DNA of 64,000 nt from Stomorhina lunata (taxonomy: Eukaryota; Arthropoda; Insecta; Diptera; Rhiniidae), in NCBI GenBank assembly GCA_933228675.1, contig OW121740.1, positions 130,975,799 through 131,039,798 on the forward strand. Direction: 5' to 3'. The position numbers and the translations under genes were made by a program. Of the stretch, positions 11,629 through 23,209 are shown piece by piece; position 1 is the stretch's first letter; each line of letters starts with the position of its first letter. Below the pieces are notes generated by a model, which did no database searches, was not told where the DNA came from, and saw only the letters and a list, made by a program, of their open reading frames with translations.

Positions 11629-12179
11629 GCTCTAATAGTTTTGTCCACATAACCAAAGCTTAAGCTGGGCTAAAGACATACAAAGTTCAAGATCGCAATT
11701 CGGTAAAGAGCTTAGAAGCAAAAAAACGAGCGAAAAAATTCATGACAGACCTGTTGTGTGATGGACGACGAAAAATACGTACTGGCAGACTATCCTGTGG
11801 CAAGCAATTTGCAGTTGTGGCAAGGAAGGCTTTTACCTTTTTTGAAACAGCACCAATTGACTACATATTTTTAACCCGATTTGGCATCATACCACTATGA
11901 AGTATTTGAACAGAAACAAAATCCCCCTAACTGTTCAGAACTTCGGCCTATGGTACCTAAGGTACTGGGCTCTTGTAAAAAGGGAATTGAAGAACACAGG
12001 AAAGGCGTCCCAGAACATGTCCGATTTTAAGCGTAGTTGGATTATCTTCTCCAAAAAGGTGACAGAAGAAACTGTAAAATATTAAATGGAAGGACTTCCG
12101 AAAAAAGGCAATAATTTTATAAATTCCGAATAATAAACCAATCAATTTTAATGTTAAATGAGTTTATAAAATGTGAATC

Positions 12180-12790
12180 GCCGTGGAATATCAGGTTAGT
12201 CATTCACCAAGTTAAATCCCTGGCCAGACCCACTTGAAAAAATAAAAAACTTTAAAAAAAAAAGCGGTTCACCTTATGACTCAGCTAGACACTGGTTATT
12301 GAGTATTAGCCGGAGTTAAAACGTAGGTCCCGTTCGGAGCCGAAGTTAAAACGTAGGTCCCTTTCAGTGAGTCTAAAAACAGAATCGGACGCAGCTCATT
12401 CTCGGATAGAAGTACCCCTTATTCCAATTGGAAGGTCGTGGGAATTATGTATGTATGCAATAAACGCACCTAATTTATCGAATCTAAGTGTTACATATAT
12501 TAGTAAAAACCCAACATACCCTTTCCAAACTATAATGATGAAGGGTATAATCAAACCAACAATGACAACATGTAAGAGTGTCAGCAATAACAAAACGACC
12601 TTAAAAGTACATAGTAAAATGTCAAATGTTGACAATGTCAATAATAGTCGTAAAACTCAATTTGTAATGGCAAAATATCTGTGTATCTTTTTACATCGCA
12701 GATACTTTTTAACCAACTTCCACTACTCACATATCAATGAGAGCGAGACCAACCATCCAACCCAACAGCATCTCATCTTGTTGTACAAAT
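12180..12790 (+). repeat. tRNA-derived SINE-like repeat, diverged copy
   Basis: A decayed tRNA-like head (12180-12232: GGTTAGTCATTC, then CCCTGGCCAGACCC) is followed by a body. The body (AAAAGCGGTTCACC, TGGTTATTGAGTATTAG, CCAATTGGAA) matches 38345-38600 in the same order. A short hairpin end of repeat R1 is embedded near 12512-12556. The 141-codon open stretch across it is therefore unlikely to be a gene. Confidence 0.55.
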
Positions 12791-12799
12791 AAAACTAAT

Positions 12800-13800
12800 G
12801 CTGTTGATGGATACTGATCATCTGTAACCAAAGATAAAAAAAAACAAAGATGAAGATGAAAAGAAGGTTAAGTTCAATTGTTGAAAAGATGAAATCAGGG
12901 CAATTATTCGTAGACATGTTATTACATCTGGTACAATCGTTCAGATGCCATAAACTGCGCTGTAAAATGAAATCGATATAAAATTTTCATGTAAAAAGGA
13001 TGTCAATTTTACAAAAAAAAAAGGAAAATTTTATTATTTTTTTAACGACCATTAGTTGTTTTTGCTAAATTCTTTGATAAAATTGTTTCTAACTAAATTT
13101 TTTCTTCAAACGAAATACATTTCTTATACAAAATTTTTGTAACAAATTTCATATCGACAACTAAATTTTGTTTTTGATTTTGTAAGAATTTTGTAAAAGT
13201 AATCCTTTTGAAATAAAGTCCAAAAATATTAATCTGACAGTAATTTGATATAGACATTTAAAAAAAGATAAGACTATATTGAAATTCCTACAAGTGTAAA
13301 ACAATCTGTGAAAAAGGGTTTAGCATGAAATTTCGTTATTTTTTACATATTTGGTGCAGTTTCTTGTTACCTTCGAAGGTGTGGTAAAACCACTTCACTA
13401 ATGACGCATTATAAAGCAAAAAATGTATAGAAAAAAATATATAATAAGCTTTTGTTATTATTAAAATAAATTAAACAAAAGCAGCTGTTATTTAATGTGT
13501 TAAGGAGACATGTGCACCAACGGGAAAATTCATTCTTTAAGCTCTTACTTAAAAATCTTACTTTTATAAATATTTTAGAAGACCATACTTTGGTGAAAGA
13601 TAAAATGACACACATGTAAATAAAATTGGAAATAAGAGTAATAATAAATGTTTTTCGCGCTGGGTATGTATCTGCATAAATTTCTTTGTTTATTTTGAAA
13701 ATATTTTGTACTATTTCTTTTAAAAGTATTCTATACAAAAACGCACTATTTCATTCAAGTTATAAAAGCTTTTGACGAGTTATAAAGTTATAAAAGCTTT
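12800..13800. other. AT-rich sequence without supported features
   Basis: A minus-strand open frame at 13409-13738 (109 codons) is hydrophobic but shows no family signature. I see no gene evidence in this stretch. Confidence 0.35.
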
Positions 13801-13829
13801 TGAAACTTAATTGCTTTCCGAACAACCCA

Positions 13830-15141
13830 ATTTTAAACCCAGAAGAATGACACAATTGTGGCTTTTAATACGGACCCAAGACTCAATCGTGGCCCTTTAT
13901 AATGTCCTATTACTTAATCGTGGATTTTTAAATGGACCTCTAGATCAATCGTGGCCCTTTGTAAGGTCCTGTTACTCAATCGTGGCTTTTTATATGGACC
14001 TATGGCTCAATCGTAAATTTTTATATGGACCTATGGCTTAATCGTGGCTTTTTATATGGACCTATGGCTCAATCGTTGCTTTTTATATGGACCTAAGGCT
14101 CAATCGTATTTTTTATATGGAAATATGGCTCAATCGTGGCTTTTTATATGGAAATATGGCTCAATCGTGGCTTTTTTATATGGACCTATGGCTCAATCGT
14201 GGCTTTTTATATGAACCAATGGCTCAATCGTACCTTTTTATATGGAACTATGGCTCAATCGTGGCTTTTTATATGAACCAATGGCTCAATCGTACCTTTT
14301 TATATGGATTTATGGCTCAATCGTGGCTTTTTATATGGAAATATGGCTCAATCGTGGCTTTTTATATGGAAATATGGCTCAATCGTGACTTTTTATATGG
14401 ACTTATGGCTCAATCGTGGCTTTTTATATGGACCTTAGCTCAATCGTGGCATTTTATATGGACCTATAGCTCAATCGTGGCTTTTTAAAAGGATCTATTG
14501 CTCAATCGTGGCTTTTTAAAAGGATCTATTCCTCAATCGTGGCTTTTTATATGAATCTATTCCTCAATCGTGGCTTTTTATATGAATCTATTACTCAATC
14601 GTGGCTTTTTATATGAATCTATTACTCAATCGTGGCTTTTTATATGAATCTATTCCTCAATATGGACTTACGGCTCAATCGCGGCTTTAAAAGGACCTAT
14701 TGTTCAGTCGTGGCTTTTTAAAAGGATCTATGGCTCAATCGTGGCTTTTTATATGGACCTATGGCTCAATCGTGGCTTTAAAAGGATCTATTGCTCAGTC
14801 GTGGCTTTCTATATGGACCTATGGCTCAATCGTGGCTTTTTATATGGATCAAAGGATATTTTATATGGATCAAAGGATATTTTATATCGATCAAAGGATA
14901 TTTTATATGGATTAAAAGGATCTTTTACTCAACGGTGGCTTTCTATATGAAACTATGGCTCAATCGTGGCTTCCTATATAAAACTATGGCTCAATCGTAG
15001 CTTTCTATATGGACCTATGAATTAATCGTGGCTTTCTATATGGACCTATGACTCAATCGTGGCTTTTTAAAAGGATCTATTGCTCAATCGTGGCTTTTTA
15101 AAAGGATCTATTACTCAATCGTGGCTTTTTAAAAGGATCTA
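13830..15141 (+). repeat. 31-bp minisatellite, left (diverged) array
   Basis: Tandem units of 31 bp are built on CTCAATCGTGGCTTTTTATA followed by TGGACCTATGG, about 40 copies with many variants. Near 14845-14920 a shorter variant (TGGATCAAAGGATATTTTATA, about 21 bp) appears several times. Because 31 is not a multiple of three, three units encode a 31-residue periodic peptide. Long open frames here (for example 14087-14488) are products of the repeat and not genes. The array resumes at 18048 after a retrotransposon insertion. Confidence 0.9.
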
Positions 15142-18050
15142 TTGTGGAAACTTGGTTAAATGCTGATTTTCTTGATGGGGAGTTCTTTAATCTTTGCTTG
15201 TATAATGTTTATCGTAAAGATAGAAGTACTGCTATAACTGGATGTGTCCTTGGTGGTGGAGTTCTTATAGCTGTAAGAAAGACACTAAAGTCTTATTTAT
15301 GTTCCCTCATAGTTGTTGATGAGCTGTTAGATCAACTTTTTGTTATTATTCCATTTGATAATGCCTCAATTGGTTTGGGTCTATCATATATTCCTCCTAA
15401 GAGCTCGTATAGCTTATATTCATCTCATATTGATAATATTGTTTATTTATATAATAATTTGGATGTACACACTCAAATTTTTATTTTTGGTGACTTTAAT
15501 TTATCTAATGTAATTTGGTCTGATTCATTAGATGATGGATTATTACCAACTAATGTTAACAAAGATTATGAAACGTATGTTGTTGATAATTTTTTAGAAA
15601 TTGATCTTATTCAAATAAATAATATTTTTAATAATTTAAATAAAATTCTTGATCTTATTTATATCCCACCTACTTTTAAGTACTCAATTATTGAGTGTTT
15701 ACATTCTTTTTCCCCAAAAACTAATCATCATTGTGCTATAATTGTTGAACTACAATCCTATATTTTTATTCCTATTTTAAATAATGTTAATGATAAAATT
15801 TTCAATTTTAATTATTGTAATTTTGAGTTATTAAATTCTACATTAGCCTCTATTGATTGGTCTTCTTTGTTTGCTAACAAAGATACTAGTAGTTGTTATG
15901 ATGTTTTTCTAAATAAATTTAATGATATTTGTTATAATATCATTCCTTTTAAAAATAAAAAATCTATAAAACACCCGTGGTACACAAAGGGTTTAAAAAA
16001 GCTTAAGAACCAAAGAAATAAATTATATAAACAATACGTTAAGACAGGCTGTCCTTTGGTCTATGAACAGTATATTCTGCGACAAAAAGAATTCAATTTT
16101 TTTAATAAATTTCTTTTCAAACAATATATGTTAGATATTGAAAATAAAATAATATCAACTCCAGCCTCATTTTGGAAATTTATTAGGTCCAAAAAGCAAT
16201 CATCTGATATTCCATCCTCAATGATATTTGAAAATAAAACATTTGACAATCCTCAGGATATAGCTGATACCTTTGCAGAATATTTTAAATCAAATTTTGA
16301 GAATGCTTCTGTTCCTATTAACAGTTCTTCTAATAGTAATATCTATCTTAATAGTAGTGTTAATTTAGGTCAGTTATGTCTTTCTGAAGATGATATTGCT
16401 AAAGCAATTAATGACTTACAAAATTGTCTTTCTGCTGATGCTGATGGAATATGTGCTTTTCTAATAAAAAGATGTGTTTCATCTCTTATTATTCCACTTA
16501 CCAAATTATTTAATAAGTCCCTATCCGAAGGAGTTTTTATTGATAAATGGAAATTGACATGTATTAAACCGATTTTAAAAACTGGTCGAAAAAATTGTAT
16601 TAACAGTTATAGACCAATATGTAAACTTACTGTTTTATCTAAAATTTTTGAGCATGTGGTTTATGATAAATTGTATTTTGCAACAAAAGAATTAATTATC
16701 TCTGAGCAGCATGGTTTTCATATTGGAAGATCTACAATTTCTAATTTAGCATTGTTTTCAGATTACTGTTATTCTTCGATTGAGTCTGGCTTTCAGGTTG
16801 AATCTATTTATACTGATTTTATGAAAGCATTTGATAAAATTTCACACATGTTGTTGCTTAAAAAATTAATTGAAATCGGTATTCATTCAAGCTTGCTTTC
16901 CTGGATATCTTCTTATATACTAAATAGAACTTGTGTTGTAATAATTGAAGGATATAAGTCTAAACCTTACAAACAAACTTCAGGAGTACCCCAAGGTAGC
17001 GTCCTAGGACCTTTACTTTTTAATATTTTTATAAATGATATATCCTTATGTTTTGAATTTGCTAGATTTTTGTTATATGCGGATGATTTAAAAGTATTTC
17101 TTAAAGTAAATTCGTTGGCTGATGCTGCTAAACTTCAATCGGACTTGGACCGTTTATATTTATGGTGCTTGAAAAATAACATTAAATTTAACTTGCAAAA
17201 GTGTGTTCACACATCCTACTCTCACTCTCGTCATCCATTAAATATAACATTTAGTCTTGGGGTCTACAATTTAAATACTGTTAATGAAGTTAATGATTTA
17301 GGAATAATTTTTGACTGTAAATTAAACTTTATTGCTCACTTTGAGTCCATTGTACCTAAGGGATTTGCGATGCTTGCTTTCATCAAACGTAACACGCGTG
17401 ATTTTAATGACCCGTGTACTATCAAGGTCTTATACACATCTTTTGTTAGATCAAAGTTGGAATATGGCTCTTTTATATGGAGTCCTTATGCTAACATTCA
17501 TATTGAACGTATTGAAAAAATTCAAAAAAGATTTATTAAGTTTGCCTTAAAAAGCATTCACTTTTCAGAACCTTTGCCATCTTATGAAGATCGTAGCTTA
17601 CTGTTAGGTCTTGAAACTCTTGAACGTCGTCGAAAAGTTCAATCTATGTCATTTGTTTATGATTTAGTTAATAACATTGTAGATTCTCCTGAATTGCTTT
17701 CAAAAATTTACTTGAATATTCCACGTAGAAACCTTCGACATCATAATTTATTTTATTTAGAAATTCATCGAACAGATTTTGCTTTAAATAGTCCTCTTGT
17801 TAGGGCAATAACTTTGTTTAATAAGTTGTCCCCTAATGTTTTGTTTGAATTTAATAACTCAAAAGAAAATTTTAAAATATTTTTATACTATAACTTAAGG
17901 ATTAGTGATATTTAAATTACATATATATTTCTAATTTGAATGTTAATTTGTAAGCTAAGTTTATTTTTTTTTTTTCTTTCAAAGTACAAATTTATGTACA
18001 CATTTTAGTCTGTAAGGAACTGTGTTCTATAGACAATAAATAAATAAATA
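15142..18050 (+). mobile_element. 5'-truncated non-LTR retrotransposon (jockey-like) inserted in the minisatellite
   Basis: The element starts abruptly within the endonuclease domain at the ETWL motif. It runs through a complete reverse transcriptase and ends with a short 3' UTR and a (TAAA)n tail at about 18030-18050. Both flanks are the 31-bp minisatellite with the shared sequence TAAAAGGATCTA. This is compatible with a target duplication but cannot be told from the repeat itself. No ORF1 is present, as expected for a 5' truncation. Confidence 0.85.
15144..17915 (+). CDS. Non-LTR retrotransposon endonuclease/reverse transcriptase (N-terminally truncated)
   Basis: The open frame has 923 codons and no internal stop. 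Residues 1-205 or so are the C-terminal two thirds of an APE-type endonuclease, with ETWLN at 2-6 and GDFN at about 116-119. The reverse transcriptase follows: SYRPICKLTVLSKIFE near 488, QHGFHIGRST, YTDFMKAFDKI near 555, SGVPQGSVLGPLLFNIF near 613, and catalytic YADD near 645. After that comes the thumb and C-terminal KLEYGSFIWSPY region. The first endonuclease blocks are missing because of the 5' truncation. The start codon used here is only the first available one in the remaining frame. The long open frame argues for a recent insertion. The jockey assignment is from motif style. Confidence 0.85.
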   Translation: METWLNADFLDGEFFNLCLYNVYRKDRSTAITGCVLGGGVLIAVRKTLKSYLCSLIVVDELLDQLFVIIPFDNASIGLGLSYIPPKSSYSLYSSHIDNIVYLYNNLDVHTQIFIFGDFNLSNVIWSDSLDDGLLPTNVNKDYETYVVDNFLEIDLIQINNIFNNLNKILDLIYIPPTFKYSIIECLHSFSPKTNHHCAIIVELQSYIFIPILNNVNDKIFNFNYCNFELLNSTLASIDWSSLFANKDTSSCYDVFLNKFNDICYNIIPFKNKKSIKHPWYTKGLKKLKNQRNKLYKQYVKTGCPLVYEQYILRQKEFNFFNKFLFKQYMLDIENKIISTPASFWKFIRSKKQSSDIPSSMIFENKTFDNPQDIADTFAEYFKSNFENASVPINSSSNSNIYLNSSVNLGQLCLSEDDIAKAINDLQNCLSADADGICAFLIKRCVSSLIIPLTKLFNKSLSEGVFIDKWKLTCIKPILKTGRKNCINSYRPICKLTVLSKIFEHVVYDKLYFATKELIISEQHGFHIGRSTISNLALFSDYCYSSIESGFQVESIYTDFMKAFDKISHMLLLKKLIEIGIHSSLLSWISSYILNRTCVVIIEGYKSKPYKQTSGVPQGSVLGPLLFNIFINDISLCFEFARFLLYADDLKVFLKVNSLADAAKLQSDLDRLYLWCLKNNIKFNLQKCVHTSYSHSRHPLNITFSLGVYNLNTVNEVNDLGIIFDCKLNFIAHFESIVPKGFAMLAFIKRNTRDFNDPCTIKVLYTSFVRSKLEYGSFIWSPYANIHIERIEKIQKRFIKFALKSIHFSEPLPSYEDRSLLLGLETLERRRKVQSMSFVYDLVNNIVDSPELLSKIYLNIPRRNLRHHNLFYLEIHRTDFALNSPLVRAITLFNKLSPNVLFEFNNSKENFKIFLYYNLRISDI

Positions 18051-18590
18051 AATTAAAAGGATCTACTACTCAATCGTGGCTTTTTAAAAGGATCTATTAC
18101 TCAATCGTGGCTTTTTAAAAGGATCTATTACTCAATCGTGGCTTTTTAAAAGGATCTATTACTCAATCGTGGCTTTTTAAAAGGATCTATTACTCAATCG
18201 TGGCTTTTTAAAAGGATCTATTACTCAATCGTGGCTTTTTAAAAGGATCTATTACTCAATCGTGGCTTTTTAAAAGGATCTATTACTCAATCGTGGCTTT
18301 TTAAAAGGATCTATTACTCAATCGTGGCTTTTTAAAAGGATCTATTACTCAATCGTGGCTTTTTAAAAGGATCTATTACTCAATCGTGGCTTTTTAAAAG
18401 GATCTATTACTCAATCGTGGCTTTTTAAAAGGATCTATTACTCAATCGTGGTTTTTTATATGATCCCTATGGCTTTTTATATGATCCCTATGGCTTTTTA
18501 TATGATCCCTATGGCTTTTTATATGATCCCTATGGCTTTTTATATGATCCCTATGGCTTTTTATATGGACCCGTGACTACTATGTCTGAT
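18048..18590 (+). repeat. 31-bp minisatellite, right (homogeneous) array, plus a 21-bp array
   Basis: About 13 nearly identical 31-bp units (AAAAGGATCTATTACTCAAT then CGTGGCTTTTT) run to about 18455. Five units of a 21-bp derivative (ATGATCCCTATGGCTTTTTA plus T) follow at about 18465-18570. The homogeneity contrasts with the left array and points to recent local expansion. Confidence 0.9.
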
Positions 18591-18591
18591 T

Positions 18592-18800
18592 ATTACGATC
18601 AAAATGGATTACGATAAAAAAGTACCGGAAAATATAATTAAAGCTTTTCAAAGAAATCCGTCATGCCATTAAAAGGTATAAGGAATACCTGGGTATTGAA
18701 AGAAAATCGGGATCAGAAAGCAGAAAAAGTCCTCTATCGAAAAGCGCTTAACACTTATTTCCGAAAAGCAGGTCGTATGGTGAAATGCTATGTGGACTAA
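18592..18800 (+). pseudogene. Tc1-type transposase N-terminal fragment
   Basis: Aligned by eye with 60971-61250, this carries equivalents of the N-terminal lysine-rich start, AIRRYKE, LGIERK.GS and the KAARTVKC region, with deletions and stops. Only the DNA-binding part is left. It directly abuts the end of the 21-bp repeat array. Confidence 0.6.
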
Positions 18801-20590
18801 ATCTCATTTTGGTAATTTCCTATTCAACCATATCTCACGAATCGGATATAGGTTTTTTAAAATAACAGATTAATTCGAATTTCTACAATATAATTTTTGA
18901 TTTGAATTCATAAATCCAAGTCCGTTTGAATAAAAGTGTATATGATTTCCATAATAAATTATTTTCCAGCCACAACTTTTCAACAGCAATATTTATATTT
19001 CCCTGATAGAAAGTAAATTTATTCACTTCCATCCAGGTACTCGTATATGTGGGTGAGTGCTGGCGATGTCTTAACGTATTTAGTTCATTAATGTTATTAT
19101 TTTTCTGATGCATTTTGAATGCATCTGGATGCAAAAATGAAGAGGGAAAATAAAAGAAATTCACTATTGCACAAACTAAGACAAACTATCTTTGACTCCC
19201 TTACAATGTTGTTATGATTTTTCGGTCCGTCTGGCTGTCTGTCTGTCTGTTGTTAAACATTGTACCAAAATTTTGATATAAAATGACATGTTGATGGACA
19301 GCTTAATTCCAGAAGAAAAAGAAACTAAACTAAAATTCAATTAAGCAAATGTCGTAAATTGTGATGTCGTGAGTTAAGAAAATGTAAGAAGAAAAATGCA
19401 GCATATTGTCATGTCGATGATGACATGACCCAAATGAAGGGACTGATTTGGCTGTTTCATTCTAGGGGTAAATAGTTCAAAAGAATATGATTTCTTTAAA
19501 AGTTAAGCAAGCTTGTATTTTAAATAAGTGCAAAAGTAAAAATAAAATGGTAACAATTATTTGAATTTGGTTTTTTGAGCAGTATTTTACTATTTTTAGA
19601 CTTTTGTCGTTATTTAGCTATTTCCTTAAGATTGCTCATAATTTTGGCTTTGATAATTTTATAATAACCAGGAAAAATACTATCTTTAGTATGTGGGAGG
19701 CGTTAAAACATCTGTCGTTTTCACGAAACTAAACTTGGTAATCGCTATTTAGAATTTGTTGGTCCAAAAAATTAATTTGACAAAGTTTAATTCACTTTTA
19801 AACACACGAATAAGATAGTTTTATTTATTTTTAATTTTAACCAAACAAGAAGTAAAAATAATTAGCTGCCATCCGGTTTCGAAAATAAAAAAAGCTCATT
19901 AAAAGCATAAAATAAATAAAAATTAAAACAATTAACTAATACCAACCAACTCCATAACCACCACAAACAGAGTTTGAATATGTGTTTCAGCGCAACATCC
20001 GCATAGAATTTTAGTTAATGGATGAAGAATAAAATTAAACACGATAGATTTTATTTTAACCGTATAATACTTTTAGTATTATAACTTTAACTAAATTAAA
20101 GTTCTAGTTAGGGAAAGAGATCTATGTATTAAAGGGGTTTGGTGATGCGATAGCTAAAGCATGCAACCTCTTTTAGTTTGTTAACCAACAAAATGTGTAT
20201 AAGGCTTCAGTTATTTTGTTTGAAATTTTTATGTTATATCTCTTATGGTGTATGCTTAGGTGATTATACGTGATAACTCCCCATTACCCATTACCCAAAA
20301 TCCTCAATTCTTTATTTTCTTTAATTTTACATTGTGATAATGTTAAACAGGTGGTAGTGATTATAATTCTAATTATGATAGTTATAATGGGAATGGCTAG
20401 GGCATCCCTCATAATCCCATTATGCAATATAATATTTAGTGCCTGGTTGACGGAGCCTTACTCGGAGCTCGGAGGTAAATTTTAATCTCTTCATATAATT
20501 TATTTTAAAAAGCGCGTTGCTGCACCACCAACTAAAATAAATTTAGGGAAATATCCAATTAATTTTGAATCATGATCAAATTTTGAATCA
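18800..20590. other. No supported gene; short CTGT-rich simple repeat
   Basis: A short (CTGT)n-like tract lies near 19230-19252. The remainder is AT-rich with no recognised coding or RNA feature. Confidence 0.35.
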
Positions 20591-20609
20591 ATGATCTTTA
20601 TTCATTTTG

Positions 20610-21085
20610 AATAATTTTAGAAATTGGTCATACCAACATAGAAATCTCCGTCGACTTATGAGCAACAACTTTGCTAAAGATCATAGCATAATCAAATACA
20701 CAGTTTACGATTGCAACAACTTTGCTAAATCAAATGCACAGTTTTCTATTTAATTAATTTTGAGTAATTTTCAGTGGCGCCACCTATCGGAAATTGGTCA
20801 TACCAATTAAGAAACCTTCGTCTGCTTATGCGCAACAACTTTGCTAAAGATCATAGCTGGATTAAATACACGGTTAAAATTCGTTTAAAGAAATTTTGGT
20901 GGCACCACCTATCGGAAATTGGTCATACCTTTGTCGGCTCATGCACAACAACTTTGCTAAACATCATAGCATAATAGAATGCAGAGTTTTACTATTTAAT
21001 TCACTTTGAAAAATTTTCAATGGCGCCACTTATCATATCAACTTAGAAGTCTTCGCCTGCTCATGCGCATCAACTTTGCTAAAAA
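20610..21085 (+). repeat. Degenerate tandem repeat of about 110-150 bp units
   Basis: Four imperfect units share GGCGCCACCTATCGGAAATT, TGGTCATACCAA and GCGCAACAACTTTGCTAAAG. They start near 20615, 20775, 20900 and 21015. Unit lengths vary. No coding potential is seen. Confidence 0.6.
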
Positions 21086-21089
21086 CATA

Positions 21090-21960
21090 AACGTTACCCC
21101 TTTTTATCCCCTAACTTAAAAAAGTTTCATATACATATTTGGTACTTCTTTGGTATCAAGTTAACATAATGTTCCTATTCATATGACTTTATGAGATATT
21201 AAGTTATAATTTTATCCCTTTTTTACCCATTTTGGCCCTTGAAAACAAAAAAAGTACCGAATACATGTTCAATATTTTTTCACATTAATTGATTGTAGTA
21301 CAAAGTTTCTTTCTATATTCTTTGCTTCAAAAGATAACAGCGGGTTAAAAATAGTACAAAAAAGAAACTATTTTCAACCCTTTTTTTCCCTTTTAGGCAT
21401 AGTTTCGAAAAAGTACCAAACACCTGTGCACTTATTTGTATAGCTGTTCACAACGAAATTAAAATTTTGTTTCTATACTTATTATTTTAGGAGATATAAC
21501 CATTTCAATTTTTTCCCCTTTTTAGCCGTTTTTACTCCCTTCGCGGCAAAATTTTCAAAAGTCCCTTCTTGCTTGATCTTTATGGCAAAAAAGGTAACTA
21601 TCGTCCAAATTTATTCAAAATCTTTAGAGCCGTTAAACAAAATTTTCAAAAAATCAAAAAAAGGTTTTTGAAATCGACCTGAAAAAAGTAAAATTTTCGA
21701 ATATGAAAAAAACTAAATAAATTTGATATTTTGACGAAACTCAACTATTAAGTACTTACAGGCCATAGAATTGTAAATCATGTCTTACTCTGGAATTTTT
21801 TTAATCTAAAGTATTAATTGAGTTATTTACAATCAAAGTAAAAAAATCAGGTATTTTACAAATTTTGGGCGGGCCATGGGCACGCTTTCCCCCCATCCAA
21901 TTGACCTCAAATTTTCAAGGGATTATTTTTTTAGCATTTCAAACAACTCTGGCCGCATAC
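21090..21960. repeat. Probable decayed transposon sequence, unassigned
   Basis: The stretch contains repeated phrases of the type TTTTACCCTTTTTGGCC and AAAAGTACCGAATACATG at 21100-21560, without an open frame. The style resembles non-coding transposon arms, but I cannot name a family. Confidence 0.25.
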
Positions 21961-21984
21961 AAATTCCCACTTTGAAAAATAACT

Positions 21985-22780
21985 GGCACTCTACTGAGCA
22001 TTGAAAGAAAACCTGGTTCAGAAAAAAGAAAAGGTCCAAGGATTATTCGATCAGAAAAGCAGCTCGTATGGAGAAAAGCTCTAACATTTTTGTCCACAGA
22101 GCCAAAGCTAATGCTGGACTGAAGTCATGCAAAAAGTTCCAGATCGCAATTCGGTAAAGAACTTACATAGCAGCAAAAAAATTGTGGACAGATTTCATAA
22201 AAAAAATACACCTGCTGTATAAAGGATGACGAAAGACATGTACTCGCAAAATTTTCTTGACTTCCCGGCCAAGATTTCTGAATTGCTGATAAACGAGGAA
22301 ATGTTTAGAAAGACTTCCGGACAAAAAAACAAACAAAATTCCCAAAAAATTCTCTTTGCAGTTTTGGCAAAAGAAGATTAGCATTTGTGGCATTAGGCAC
22401 GATAAACACAGATACGAATATAACGAAGTGCCTAAAAACGGCTTTTATCTTTTTTGAGAAATATTTTTGGCCCGATCTGGCATCATGTCACTATGAAAAA
22501 AGGAACTTGATTAAAACAATAATGCTTTGGCTTGTGAAAAGGCAGTAGGCTCTTGTAAAATACATGTCCGCTTTTAATCGTAGGTAGACTATATCGTTCA
22601 AAAAGGTGACAGAAGCAACTGTGAAATCTTTTATGGAACGACTTCCGAAAAAAGTCGATAATTTCATAAGTACCGAATAGTAAATCTACATAAATTTGCG
22701 TATTTTAGATAGTTATTATATTGCTTGCTTTGAGTTTTAGTAAACTTAATGCAACTCCAAATTTTATTCGGAACACTTTT
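21985..22780 (+). pseudogene. Tc1-type element remnant with right terminal repeat
   Basis: Sequence from 21985 follows the transposase region beginning at IERKPGS and runs through FAHRVKAYAGLK, the catalytic MDDE-like block and PDLASCHYE to the C-terminus near 22680. The 3' terminus, inverted, reads AAAAGTGTTCCGAATAAAAT next to TA at 22781-22782. This matches the terminal repeats of the 25.2 and 31.1 kb copies. Frameshifts and stops are abundant and the 5' end is missing. Confidence 0.65.
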
Positions 22781-23209
22781 TAATTGGCGTTGTATAGCAG
22801 AAATATATAGTTTTTTAAACGTTATTAAAATGATATGGATCCACCACAACACACCGGAGGCCAAACAGTCGGCTTGTCTGGGTGAATCGAAGCCAAATAA
22901 GACAACGATTGGTTTTTCAAATAATAAAGTCATAGCTAGCGTTTTTGAATGAACGGTGAATGCTTGTGAAGTTTCCATGGACGAATTGCCTCTCATCCGT
23001 TATATTCCCCAGACTAAGCTCCAAGAGACTACTGGAGAAACGTTGGCTTAAAGAAGATTTTGTTAATAAATATACTTTTGGTATAAAAACTTGAGTTTTA
23101 AACAAAGGGACACGCACTTTCTCACCTGCCCTCGTATTAATCATAAAAAAGCTCAAGATGATGGAAAAATCAATTAAAAACAATTTAGATAACAGAAAAA
23201 TAATATAAA

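Larger units (their letters stand above)
10495..12133 (+). pseudogene. Tc1-type transposase pseudogene, interrupted by a nested element
   Basis: The left part (10495-10676) matches the N-terminal coding region of the copy at 60816-62106 (VNPRTVSNAIRRYKE equivalent). The right part (11629-12133) resumes with the FAHRVKAYAGLK equivalent and runs to the C-terminal block WALVKRELKNTGKASQNMS. Between them lies the CAGGGACCG-ended element. Stops and deletions are numerous. It is in the same family as the copies at 18.6, 22.0, 25.2, 30.4 and 61 kb. Confidence 0.7.

Noticed and set aside
12367..12792. 141-codon plus-strand frame
   Set aside because: It overlaps a SINE-like repeat whose parts recur at 38.4 kb and an R1 hairpin end; no protein family features.
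13409..13738. Hydrophobic 109-codon minus-strand frame, receptor-like at first glance
   Set aside because: No chemoreceptor or other family motif, AT-driven composition and no splice context.
14087..14488. 133-codon open frame with W/F/L-rich periodic peptide
   Set aside because: It lies wholly inside the 31-bp minisatellite and is periodic because of it; similar frames appear in all three phases.
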